From: Trichosporon coremiiforme
Lineage: Eukaryota; Basidiomycota; Tremellomycetes; Trichosporonales; Trichosporonaceae
NCBI GenBank assembly: GCA_039545355.1
Contig: BCJJ01000007.1
Span: 806,001-870,000, forward strand
DNA length: 64,000 bases
Reading direction: 5' to 3'
Within the stretch, counting starts at the first letter, position 1, and the number at the start of each line of letters is the position of its first letter. A model generated the notes under the pieces. The model ran no database searches and had not been told where the DNA came from. It saw only the letters and a program-made list of their open reading frames with translations. Below are positions 20,659-31,648 of this stretch, one piece after another. The translations under genes were made by a program, and so were the position numbers.

Positions 20659-23436
20659 CTAGCGGAAGGGGAATCCACCCGAGTCGGTCAATGTGAAGTC
20701 CTCCCAGAATCCGTCCAGGTTGAAGGCGCCGACATCGAGTTGCGTCCCAAACAGCCCCGTGCTGATGTTGTTCAGGTTGAACATGGCGTTCTCCCCGTTC
20801 TCACCCTCGCCGAACTGAGGGACAGCATTCACATGTACGGGTGGGGGGTGCGGGTCCTGCGCCGCGGGCTCGGGCGATGGGAAGCGAGACGGAACGGCCT
20901 GGATGTCAGCTGGGCGATCTCCCGGAAGCTGCGCTAACGAATGTGCACTATGAGACTCACGCTCTGATCATTAAGCTCGCACAGCTTGCTCGACAACATT
21001 CGCAGCATCTGCCCGTACCGCACGGCGGGGTGTTCCTTGTCCTGGCTGCTCGAGAGGAGCGCGGCACATGCTTGCTCAACGAGTGAGATCGTCTTCTCGA
21101 TATCCTCGGTTCCGAGCGCACCCGAGTACGCCGCCTTGAGCGCAAAGGTGCCGCTGTAAGCAAAGTTGATGAGGTACCTCGACGGGAGGTAGGAGAGAAT
21201 TTGGAGCTCGCCGAGGCGCAGACAGATGCGCAGAATCTCGTGCGCGGCGTCAATGCTCTCGTAGATGTACACGGCGTCCGGACTCGTCGCGGTGCCGCGG
21301 GGGAAGATGCTGATTGCCCCGCTCTTCGGACCGTACGGGTCGCGCTCGCGCTCCTTCTCGGCACGCTGCTGCGCCCGCTGCACGTGCGCCTGGAAGGCGA
21401 ACGCGGCGACGTAAAGCCGTACAAAGTGGTACGTGCACCAGACGAGTTCACGGACGCTGTCGAGTCGCCAGCGCTTGGTCTTCCACACCAAACAGAAGCT
21501 CTCGAGCGCGCGCCGGAAGTGGTCCAGGAACTTGAAGTACTCTCCCTTGCCCACCAGCGCAGACGTGCGCGACGGCGTCGAGAACAGAATCTCGTGCGCA
21601 TTCGTCATGATCTGTGTGAGCTCGATCGTCGCCTGCATCATCGAGGCGCTGTCGTAGGCGTCCTCTGCCGGCTGCTCCGCCGACGCGAGTAGCATGTAGG
21701 GGAAGTTCTCCCGCGCAGCCGCCTCACCGGTCTGAGAGATGTCGGAGAAGCCTTGGAAGCACAGCGCTGGTCCGCGGCTCCAGAATGCGAGTCCTGTACG
21801 CAGACCGAGCGTTCGGTCGTATAGATAGCACCACGTCCAAACGCCGCGTGCTCGCTCCAGGTCCGCGTCCCTCTCCCCGTCTTCGAGAGCAAGGCGGTCG
21901 AGTCCGAGTCCGTACGCTGCCCGTATCGCTGTGCCGACTAGCGCCCATGCGCGGCGGTTCTCGGTGCCGTGTAGCCCTTGCACCTCACCCTGCGGCCCGG
22001 CCATCTCGCTCGCCATGGGACCAAGCCTATCTCGGGGCAGGTTCTCCGCGAGGATCAGCACGCCTTCGACGAAGCCGATAGACGGCTGGAATCCGGAACA
22101 CGCATAGTCCGCAAGCGTTTCTCGGATCAAGGCGTAGGACCGCTCGTGAATTTCGCGCATACCAGGCTCGAGCAGGTGGTGCGAAGCCACACACACGATG
22201 ACGGACAGGAGAAACGGGTCGCTGTGCGCAAGCGCCACAAGCTGTGCCTTGTTGCGGGGAATCCTGACTGTTTGCACGATGGGCTGAGAGTTAGCGACCA
22301 TCGGACCTACAACTCACGAGAACAGCATGGCGATGCGTGAAGAACTGGTCGACGAGCTGCTCCAGTTGCCGCTCATCGAGAATCCCGCGCGAGATCAACA
22401 CGAAGTCGGACAACGGCCGCGGAGCCGCATCGTCGGCCCAAGCCACATGCTTGCCCCTGTCTGCGCGCTGCTCAGACTTTTCCGGGCCACTGTCACCGTC
22501 AGGGTCGGTTGCGGCGTTCGCCAAGATCTCCAGGGCGTCCGTCTCATTATTGAAACTGGCCACTACGATCCGCCGGGTCGCATCAGGTTCCGAATGGCGC
22601 TTTCGCCGCAGGCCCGTAGGGTTGTTGGGTGACAATGTGGATGAGGAGCCAAGAGACGAGACTGTCTTCGTAGACGGCGGGTCGAACAATGGCGACAGCT
22701 TGCTGTCCGTTGGATTTGATGGGCCGAAGTCGTAGCTCGAAGCGTGCGATGGAGGAGCAGGCTGCGTGAAGGACTGTGTCCGCTCACTAAGATGACCGGG
22801 CGTCTGCGAGTGGCCACCACGGGCGCTCAGCGGGTTAGCAAACGATGAGCCACCTTCTCTCCGCTGCCCGCCATGAACAGGGTACACCTCAGGCTTCGCT
22901 TCATCCTCGTTCAGCGTCTTCCTTCTCCTCTTCTGGGGAACCAGTCAGCTCCGGCACATATAGCAAATGAACGCCGCCCGGCACATGATGACTCACGCTG
23001 GGCAAGAAGATGCAATTCCTCTGCTCTCTCCGACATCGAGAGCATGGTGGCTCGGACGGAGCATTCGGGTCGCCGAGGTCACACTTCGCCTTCCTCGCGC
23101 GGCAATGGACCTGTGTTTATGTCAGCATAGGTAAACGTGAGTGGCAATGATTCCCCCACCGCTTGCTTGGCAAGCATCTTTTCAGCAGCACTGCACATCC
23201 CACCAATGCAAGCATGCCGCCTGGCAAGTTGTGCATGTACTTACACATGCTCTGTATCCTCGCTTGGGCACACGATCCTCGCCCTTCCTTTTCGCGGGAG
23301 TACCCGTACTTGAACCGGCGGCACTGGACGGCGCGACAGTGGGGCTCTCGCGCGCAGACGCCTGGTTGTACGGCACCTCCTGCATCGAGGAGCCTGGTGG
23401 TGGTGAGAGTCTGCTTTGTGGGTGTACCAGACGCAT
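20659..23436 (-). CDS. Zn(II)2Cys6 fungal transcription factor
   Basis: Five exons: 23436-23245, 23110-22997, 22932-22318, 22283-20961 and 20898-20659. Introns are 134, 64, 34 and 62 nt and all are phase 0; 827 residues. The zinc cluster has ligands C64, C67, C74, C87, C90 and C97 (CVHCRARKAKC, then CSRCRREQRNC), and the first intron falls right after C64. KRRRK follows as part of the DNA-binding/nuclear signal. The middle homology region (fungal_trans type) begins near residue 310, with ENRRAWALVGTAIRAAYGLG and RARGVWTWCYLYDR. The C-terminal 80 residues are acidic, aromatic and Asn-rich (NLDGFWEDFTL), resembling an activation domain. Proteins of this class bind CGG-based sites and control metabolism. 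Its targets are unknown. An in-frame TAG lies just upstream of the ATG, supporting that start. Confidence 0.93.
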
Positions 23437-25254
23437 GAGCGTTCGCTACTGCTTCTGTGCTTCAGCAGAGACAATGATCGGAACCGCGTATGGGGCACAC
23501 GACCGTGAGTCTAGCGAGGCTGGCGAATGCCGCGAGGGCTGTTGTTTGTTAATGTGACGGTGTGTGCGCGTCGGCCTCGATTACGCGAACACGGCACGGG
23601 GATTCTGGCTCGGACTGGGTGTCGATAACGTCGGTGACGGAGGAGAAAGGTCGGGGAAATGAGGATTCGGTATGTGACGGATGTGGGTTGATTGGCGAGG
23701 GGGAGAGAGCGGGGAGGAAGCAGCGCTGAAACTAGCACTTCATCTCCGGTTGGATCTCACTGCTCGCCGCCGTGCTCCGGAACTTTGGTGGGCAGCGTGC
23801 CGGTAACGTCATTACGTAAAGTGGCAATTGGGTCGGCCCAAGGAATGTTTGGCACTCATTTACATGACATGGAGTCTGTGCTTCAGTGCATACTTCGATC
23901 GCACTTAGACGAGCTCGGCAGCGCTATCTGCAAAACGTCAAGTCAATCGCGATCTCGGATGAGCGAGGCAGCCTCGATGCGCAAACGAAGTCGCCTGGCG
24001 GTTTGCACCCGAAGACGCTCTTAAGCCGGCAATTGCCGGCGCAAACTGTTTCCGCTTCCCTGCTTTTATCATGCTGACTCTCAGCTGCAGACGTTGCTTT
24101 TATCACCTCGAACGCGCATAGCTGTTGCATGCTGCCTGAGCTAGCTGAGTTTCAAGATCCGCTGCATATGGTGTGCAGGATCTCATCGCAACGCCCACCT
24201 TGCAACAACGAATGATGGAAGCGAGAGAGTCGGAGCGCTAACAGCCGCTTGAGAGCCCCAGATCGGTGGCAATCGGTTCGAAAGCGGACGCTAGGTTGCG
24301 CTCTGCGGAGCCAAGTGCTCTCAACCATAGACCAAAGACCTTCAGGTGCTGGCACAAGCTGCTGCCGCCTATCATTTCTCATTGCCGCTCTGCTGCCGTG
24401 GCCCTCATCGTTGGCGCCCAGGACGAGCTCCCGCATATCGAGTTACAGTCTAAACTCCTCAGCCACGCGGCCGTCGATAGCCGGAGGAAGAAGTGCATCA
24501 AGTCCAGTCAAATGCAAGTCGTCGGATGCAGGAACAGGCTAACGAATGCCTGATACCGCCTGATGACGAAGACACGTCGCGTCCTTCACGCGGGTTCGAA
24601 AGCTCGACGCGCCTGAAGCGTGCAGATGAAACCCCGCCGACACGGCGATCAGGGCCTGATCTCCTCCCTCCACCTCCCGTTAGTCATAGGCTCACCTCAC
24701 TCTCTGCATTTCGTCCCTGCAGCTTGAGCTTAGAGCCAGCCTACTGAACCCTCAATTCGATTGCCGGCGTCTCTATGCATGCGTTGGAGGTCCCGTGCGT
24801 AAGGTGTATCTAGCGACACCATGAGGGCTTGTGCGGCCTGGCAGCTCCTCCGACAGGTCATCACGTCCAACCCCTGACGGTCGTTCCGGTGCCTCTCCCT
24901 GCCCGCGCCTCCCCTCGCCCCTCAAAAGACAATACAAAATGCATCAGCTCTAGGTGCGCGATGCGTGGACGGCGTGTGAATAGTACATCTCGTTTACACG
25001 TTGCAGCGTGAGGGATTGTCACGCCGACGTAAGAGGGTGGGAACGAATCCGTGTCTAATGTCACAGACAGACTAGGACGGCTTGATGGGAGGCAGCGGAG
25101 TGCCCTATGGTTGTGGTGCGGGGTTATGCGGGGTTGGGGATAATGCAGATGATCGCACGTCGAGTGGTAATGAGAGACGTGCGAGAAGAGGTCGGGATTG
25201 GACGGGAAGGCATGGTGGGGAAGACGGGGGCTTGAGGCCACAGGGTGGTGAGGG
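23437..25254. other. Intergenic: promoter of the Zn2Cys6 gene
   Basis: No gene supported. It holds the palindrome at 24025-24040 and the 3' flank of the coiled-coil gene. Confidence 0.5.
24001..24046. promoter_or_regulatory. Perfect 16-bp palindrome with outer inverted repeat
   Basis: GCCGGCAATTGCCGGC at 24025-24040 is its own reverse complement. GTTTGC at 24001-24006 and GCAAAC at 24041-24046 form a second, outer pair. This could be a dimeric factor site or a cruciform. It lies about 600 bp upstream of the Zn2Cys6 gene start. The function is inferred only. Confidence 0.4.
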
Positions 25255-25641
25255 TTACTGCTTCTGCTGCTCGGCAGCGTCAGGCTTGGCCTGAGTGGCG
25301 CGAGAGAGTCGCTCCTCGGCAGCTTTGATCTGAGCTTCGAGGGCAGCGAGCTCGCTCTCGAGGTGAGGAATTAACGATCGTCTGCATTGTTTAGCCCACG
25401 GTCGCTACTGGAAGTCTCACCTCTTCTCGAGCTTGCGCTCAAGCTCCTGCACATCTTCGGCAGACTGAGGCTGTTCCTCGTTGACGCGCCTACTGGCATC
25501 CGAGAATGGCTGGTGCTGGCGGCTAGCTGTGTTGCCTGAGTTGTGGCTGCCACCCACGACCGCGTCCATAAGCGACGTGGTGGAGCCGTTCGCCATCGAA
25601 GGAAGGGCGAAACCAGAGCTGAAGTCGAGATGAAGTGCCAT
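25255..25641 (-). CDS. Small coiled-coil protein, 115 residues
   Basis: Two exons, 25641-25421 and 25381-25255, with a 39-nt intron (GTGAGA...TGCAG). The start sits in the near-ideal context CGCCACCATGG, which decides it over an upstream non-ATG frame. Residues 1-70 are Ser/Gly/Asn-rich and disordered. Residues about 72-105 form a charged amphipathic helix (ELERKLEKRR, then HLESELAALEAQIKAAEERL), a typical coiled coil. The tail is Gln-rich and ends in EQQKQ. There is no signal peptide or membrane span. I recognise no family. It could be a small scaffold or an adaptor subunit. The exon junction preserves both frame and helix, which supports the gene. Confidence 0.68.
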
Positions 25642-27357
25642 GGTGGCGAAGTGCGTGTCGGGGAGTGCAGACAACAGGGGTTGCACAGAGCGATAGGGGT
25701 CATATAGGGTCGCCAGTGAAGAGAGGAATGTCACGGTGCATTGTTGTTATTACCGGGCAGTGACGAGGTCACGGTGTCAGCGCATGGACATAGGTGTGAG
25801 AGTCACGGCGTTAAGCCACGTCGCTGAGGTAACGTCAACGCACCTGCGGTCGGACATGGTGGAGGTCATGCAAGGCAACTGGAGATGAACGTGGTGAGAA
25901 CGAGCGAGCGAACGTCGAGGGGAGGCAAAGGGGCGAGGCGCGGGCTATGCCAAAAGCTGAGTCGGTGGGCCTGGTGGGTAGGAGTGTGCTGGTGAGAGTG
26001 AGAGAAAGAGAGGACGCAACGACGAACGGGAGCAAGCTTGGCGTCGCCGCGAGGACTTGTAGAAAGAGGCAAGTGGTTGCATCGCCTGCCCGCGCGCCCA
26101 TCTTGCAGTCTTTCGGGTCCTATGTCGTCTCCTGCGGTGGTTCCTACTTGCCACCTGACGGCGCACGGCGTCCTGCACCCTTAGCTTAATGTGAACTATG
26201 CACGCCGGGGTGCGGACATCCCTGACATTCGACCCACTTTCGGCATGCGACTCTGGCGGCCTGCAGTGCATCGGGTACACCGCTGCATGCATAGAGCGCA
26301 TAGCTTGAATAGTGGAGGGCAGAGAATGCGCGATCACAGGCATAGTCGCGATTGTGGCTGCGGCGGAAAGACGGTGTCAGGTGTTGGGCCAGCGATCACT
26401 CCAGCGTAGGGCCTGTAGTAGCGTCCGTTTGCGTTTCTCACTCGGTCGCTGGGTCCCTCTGTGCAGCGGCGTGCCGGCATGCGGCATTCGATACGCGTCA
26501 GTCACAGCCACTGAGCCACCAGTTCAGTGCCAGCGCACGAAAGGTCAAGCAGCAAGGGTTGGGGTGACACCGCCCTGCCGCCTGGCACCCAAGACGTCAT
26601 GTCACCCTCGAATTTGGACTGGGTCACTGTTTCAGCACCACGTGCATTCGGAGCCCCGCACTGCTGCGTTTCGGACCCCTGCATCCCCGCACTCAACACC
26701 GCGCTAAAGTGCAATGAAGTGCAATGGTGAGAAGTGAAGCGAGGGGGCCCGTTGGTGCAGATACCTGACCGCTCTCCTCGCTCTCTTCGCTCCTCTCACG
26801 AAGCTTTGCTCTCTACACGATAACACGGCTACCCTTGTTCACTCTCGTGGCCCATGGATGCTTTTCTCGACGCCCAGCATTGCGATGTGTACCGCCAAAC
26901 TGGCCCCGGCCGCGGGGCCACAGGCTGTGCGCCCAGCACATTGTTCCGGCGGAGCTATGGCTGCCGTGTTCGACGTTGCCTCAGCCTTACAAGATCAACC
27001 TGATGCAATTCCGCTCGTATGATCTAGCTGATAAGCTAATAACTTGCTGCTAAGCCACAGGCCGCGGGCGCGCTGTCGCTGGGTGCGGTGGTGAACTGCT
27101 GCGCCGCTGGGGGCTGGGCCTGTGTATGGAAGTTCCTCGCTTGGACCGCGTCGGGCGCATCCCCCCTGGGCGCCTGGTCCCTTCAACTTCTGAACGTTCG
27201 ATACGCATGACATCACAGCCCTTCCCTCCGGGTAAGAAGTTTAAGAAGCCTTGCCCCTCGTGGGTTCCCTGTCCTTTACGCGTCTATGCGACAGGAGTTT
27301 TGCGAACGCGCGTACGGATCAGCGCAATTACCCATCCGCCGAGCCAGGATTGACGCC

Positions 27358-27363
27358 TATAAA
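27358..27363 (+). promoter_or_regulatory. TATA box of the bZIP gene
   Basis: cctataaatg lies 470 bp before the bZIP ATG, which implies a 5' leader of several hundred bases. Confidence 0.5.
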
Positions 27364-27502
27364 TGAACGCACGAGCTCGCGTCGTTGCTCTTGACACCGA
27401 CTTCGCCATTTCCGATCCACTGCCCCCTTCAGTGGCCGCGATCGCCCTCGACTCGTCCTAGCCAGCCTCCTCTCATCGTTCTCCGGTCTTCAGCCTGCGC
27501 GG

Positions 27503-27709
27503 ATGTACTTTCTGGCCCTAATGCGTATCTGCTCATCTGCGAGCATCAGTCTGCCCATCGACCCGATTCCCCCACCGCTGTTTGGACAGGCGCTCGCGGT
27601 CCCATGGGTCAGGACGATGCTGGAAGTCCCAGCCCATGTGTGGATTGCCGCTCGCGGAGCAAGGGACCGCGCAGGACCATATGGGAAAGTTGAGCTGAGC
27701 GACAACTGA
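27503..27709 (+). promoter_or_regulatory. Upstream ORF in the bZIP leader (68 codons)
   Basis: An ATG-to-TGA frame lies wholly between the TATA element and the bZIP start, with further ATGs at about 27521, 27604, 27617 and 27638. An acceptor-like ctgaccttatag ends near 27718, so a leader intron could remove part of it. Fungal bZIP mRNAs such as GCN4 and CPC1 are controlled by upstream ORFs; here that is inference. Confidence 0.4.
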
Positions 27710-27833
27710 CCTTATAGCACGCTGCTCGCTGCGCAACTCCGTTTCCTCGTCTTCTGCTCAAAACAGCTGCCTAGAAGCTGGCTTCTACCTTCGTTCTCTG
27801 TCATTCTTTGCCCTCCTTCTCGCCCTTTCCGAC

Positions 27834-29563
27834 ATGACCGACTCGACAGCATTCGCCATGGCTTTCTTGAGCGCTTCCGTCCAGTACCCGAACGGGGCGG
27901 AGCTGGAGCTCGACCCACACATCAAGACTGAACCAGACACACAACCGGTGCTGTTCTCGAACGACCAACACACCGACGCCTATCCCTCCTCCTTCCCTAG
28001 TCCCACAACCGACGCGACGGTGCAGTATCAGCTCAGCCAGCATGCCAGGTCTCTGCCCACAGCACCGGCTGTCCGCCCGCCGCCTCTGAACCTCGGTCAA
28101 CACTCAAACATGTACCGCATCGACTCGGTCGCAAGTGGACCCATCACCCCATGCACTCCCTATCTGCCATTGTCCAACCTGCAGGGACAGAGCTTCGGCA
28201 CTGTCAACAGCTCGCCCATGTCCAACAGCTCTCCCATGTCTCAGCCTTTGTCTGGCTTCTCGTGCTTTTCCAGCATCGTTTCGCCCACCTTGTCGTCGCC
28301 CTCAACATACAGTAATGCGAGTCAAGACGTTCTCGTTCCGGGCAACTTCTCTCCTTCGCTGTCCACCACTTTCTCGCCTCAGTTATCCTCCACTCTGTCT
28401 GTGACCGACCTCGGCCTGGCACCCGAAAACACGCTCGCCCTGCCCGATGACATGATGGATATTTGCAAGGTGGAACCAGACGCCGATCTCGACGATCAGC
28501 CAGTTGGACCCGTCGTCGTCAACACGGTCCCGTCAGCTCTCACCACGATTGATCCTGTTCACTTCACCTCTTCCCCTCTTTTGTCATTGCCTTCAAACAA
28601 CAACCTCAAGTTTAACGATATGCCATCCACCCCACCCTCGGCGAAGTCAGTCTACGGCTCGCCTCCGCGCATTCGCTACCGCAATGGTTTGCCTCTGCCT
28701 CCGGCGTCGTTACACCCGCACCCACCTCCGAAACCGGTGAGCACATCGTTACATCAGCAGCTGACAACAGGGGTTGGGCCAGAAGCTCAAGTACGTTTTC
28801 AAGCCCCCCCGTGCTGTCTCTCCACTCGACGACCTGCGTCACCTCGAGATCCCTTCGCACATTCGCGATGCGTACGGCACTCGTCGTCGGCAGTGCAACG
28901 TCAGCGGTACCATGACCCCGCGCCACCGCGCCGCTACGCCGGACAGCCCTACTCCTCCTCATTCTCCTCCTGCACCCTATCTTCGCCGCCACGAGTCCGA
29001 GTCCGAGGACGTCGACGAGCTGCTCAGCGACTCGCCCACGCACCTCGCGCCCACTCGCAGCCCCTCTCCTGAGCCTCCTTTGCGCTCGGTGTCGACGCCC
29101 GACCTGCGCTCTGTTTCGTCGCTCTCCGACAACGCGCCGTACACGTCGTCGCGCTCGTCTCACCAGAACCTCGCCAAGCGCAAGGCGACGCAGCCTCTCG
29201 ACGACCAGCAGCGCCAACGCCCTCGTGCCGGTGAAAGGCGCATGAGCCAGAACCGCACCGCGCAGAAGAAGTACCGCGACAAGAACCGCCGTCTCGCCGA
29301 CTTAGTGAGTGACCACCTACGGGGGACCTGACATCAGCGCGCCGAGTTCAACATTACGGCCCTCGTCCTCGTCGAGAAGGTCAGCAGAGGCGAGATCACC
29401 GAGAAGAAGGCGTTCTCACAGCTCGCGGGCCACTCGCGCGTCTTCAAGCAACACATGAGGAGTGAGTTTCTGTACTTTGCGCGTCTCACACTCAGACACC
29501 TGCGGCATGACGTTCGACCGCCTCATGGCTTCGATCGAGGAGGCACTCAACGACTCCTGCTAA
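27834..29563 (+). CDS. bZIP transcription factor with Yap-like basic region
   Basis: Four exons, 27834-28736, 28771-29304, 29338-29461 and 29496-29563, with introns of 34, 33 and 34 nt; 542 residues. The first 440 residues are Ser/Pro/Thr-rich with acidic patches (DDMMDICKVEPDADLDD), as in activation domains, and contain several SP sites for kinases. The basic region at about 454-478 reads RRMSQNRTAQKKYRDKNRR. It has the bZIP signature Asn-x7-Arg (N462, R470) and the QNRxAQ core of the AP-1/Yap subfamily. After it, only about two weak heptads (L476, F483, L490) replace a normal zipper, and a 50-residue tail with two Cys follows. It should bind DNA in the nucleus. The stress or nutrient role is unknown. 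The last two exons join in frame and end at a TAA. Confidence 0.88.
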
Positions 29564-30279
29564 GTCTGCCACACACACGACATCCCGCGGCCACCATGCC
29601 TGTCCTCTTTCAGCTGTCGTCTGTATTTATCTGCTTGCTGCTTGTGCTCCTTGTCGCTGCCCACGGATGTTGGGACGTCCTTTACTTCAATAGCTCGATA
29701 CGTACACAGACACGCCACCCCATGCTCGCTCCTTTCTTCATCTGTAAGACTACTTTTGTAACTTCACAATGCAAAAAATGTGCATATCTGGCTGCAGCAC
29801 ACAACACCGCAAGTGGCAAGGCCCTTTGTGTGCTCATAAGAGAATGCGAAGCCAGAAGCATGCGTGAATAGAGCAGGGCGCAGCGGATTGTAGGGCGTAG
29901 GGGCGCAAGAGCGAGGCCGGCCCTTTGCCAGCGCCCTGCGCTCGTCGGGGCAGCCGATCGAGTCCAGTCATGATCACCAACCTCCAAGCATGTCACACTC
30001 GAACGACTCTGATGACTCGTTCTGTTAATTCTGTTCCACCTCTCACGAGACTCTCACACTCAATCGACGGTCGCGTCAGCATTGCGCGGCGAGGTTGTGA
30101 AACGCAGAGCCCACACCAGGTCAAACGTCTCTTCGGGGTGAAACTGCCACTGACCCTCTAAATGTCTCATGACGTCACGTGGCCCCCCCAGTGTCCATCG
30201 CAGCTCGCCGCTCGCGACGCACTGGCAACGCAACCTAGTTCTCACAGCAGCTTGCCAACTTTGACTCTACCTCACAAAC
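29564..30279. other. Intergenic between the bZIP and DLH genes
   Basis: The left half is probably the bZIP 3' untranslated region; the right half is the promoter of the hydrolase gene. No other gene seen. Confidence 0.55.
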
Positions 30280-31519
30280 ATGTCACAGAAGAGTGAGTGC
30301 AACTGGCCGCGCGGCTGACCGGGAGGTGTGCTTCTGCGCTGTATTCGGGTGACGCGCACCGCCCCGGCCCGACTTGCGTTCACCCGGTGGACGGCTGCCA
30401 TGCCCACGGTGCCGAAGGCGACGTTGCCCGCAGTGCAGGCCCGGAGCTTCACGGCGAGCGTCAGACGTAGCTGCGGAATTGGGAGACAGCTGACAACCCA
30501 GAGGACACCGAGTGCTGCCCGCCCTCTGCCCCGCCACCCAAGGTGTCGAATCCCGTTGCGGCGACCGGCTCGTACCGACCCACGGGCAAGTTCGAGTCGG
30601 TCGGAGACTTCAATGAGGTGTACACTACCGGCCCCGACGATGCGGAGCACGCGCTCATCGTTATCTACGACATCTTTGGTTTCTGGGAGACGACACTGCG
30701 AGTGAGTCCTACGACCCATCTCGCTTCACTCTGCACAGCGCCCTATGCTGCTCTCATCACCTATATCGTACATCGGCACGGCACTAAACAATGGCATGGG
30801 GACCATGGTTGCACCGCACACATGCTTTGATGATTTGAAGAGGGAGTCTAGCTAACGACAGGGTTCCGACCTGCTCGCGTCGCACCTCCTTCTCGTGAAC
30901 CCGCACAAGATCTATATGCCGGACGTCTTCCAGGGGAAGCCCTTCCCTCCCGAGAAGGACGGCGACAAGGACACGCTGAACACGTTCTTCTCCGGAACGT
31001 GAGTTGGGCCACCAATAGCTATGCGGACTCTAGGGTAAGCTAACGATCAGCGCTAAGCTCGACGACCGCCTCCCCGAGGTCATCAAGTTCGCCGAGGATC
31101 TGAAGAAGAAGTACAAGACGGTCTCGATCCTGGGATACTGCTGGGGTGAGCTAGAGCTTGGTCGATCTCAGCTAACGTCAGGAGGCAAGCTGACTCTTCT
31201 CGCGCTCGCCGATGCCAACGGCCCCTTCACGGCCGGCGCGGCGGTTCACCCGGCCATGATCGCGAACAGCGACGGCGACAACCTCGCCAAGCCGCTCGGC
31301 TTCTACCCCTCCAAGGGCGAGCCGGGAGACGTCGTGCAGCACATTGCGCACGCGATGCTCCAGAAGCCGTTCCATGAGAAGTGCGACTTCCACCTGTACA
31401 ACACGGTGCACCACGGCTGGGCTGCGGCGCGCGCCAACCTCGACGACCCGGAGAACAGCAAGCAGTTTGACGACGTGTACCAGCGCGTTGCCGACTACCT
31501 GGCACTTGTTGACAAGTAG
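30280..31519 (+). CDS. Dienelactone hydrolase family protein
   Basis: Five exons: 30280-30292, 30502-30701, 30862-30998, 31051-31145 and 31182-31519; 260 residues. The first exon has only 13 bases (MSQK plus one base) and precedes a 209-nt intron. The protein is an alpha/beta hydrolase of the DLH family, like yeast Aim2. ALIVIYDIFGFW is the early strand, GYCWGG holds the nucleophile Cys147, and VHHGW holds the catalytic His226. The third triad member is probably the Asp in KGEPGD. Such soluble enzymes open dienelactones or related esters; the cellular substrate in fungi is unclear. The near-N-terminal CCPP motif is also typical. A polyadenylation signal lies 28 bp after the stop, and the gene converges on the TMEM19 homologue with 129 bp between stops. 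Confidence 0.93.
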
Positions 31520-31546
31520 AAGCTGACATGTCTGCTGGCATGTCTG

Positions 31547-31552
31547 AATAAA
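31547..31552 (+). terminator. AATAAA polyadenylation signal of the DLH gene
   Basis: A canonical AATAAA 28 bp after the stop codon, in the short convergent spacer with the TMEM19 gene. Confidence 0.6.
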
Positions 31553-31648
31553 AACGTATCAGTGTGCAGAAGTGCGCGATGACAATGGATAGTGCCACTC
31601 AGTGGCACGTTGCCCCAACTGTTGGGAATGATATACATGCTAATCGAT

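Larger units (their letters stand above)
25642..27833. other. Divergent 2.2-kb intergenic region
   Basis: Lies between the start of the minus-strand coiled-coil gene and the plus-strand bZIP gene. It contains the TATA element at 27358-27363 and several ATGs in the bZIP leader; the upstream frames are reported separately. Confidence 0.5.
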
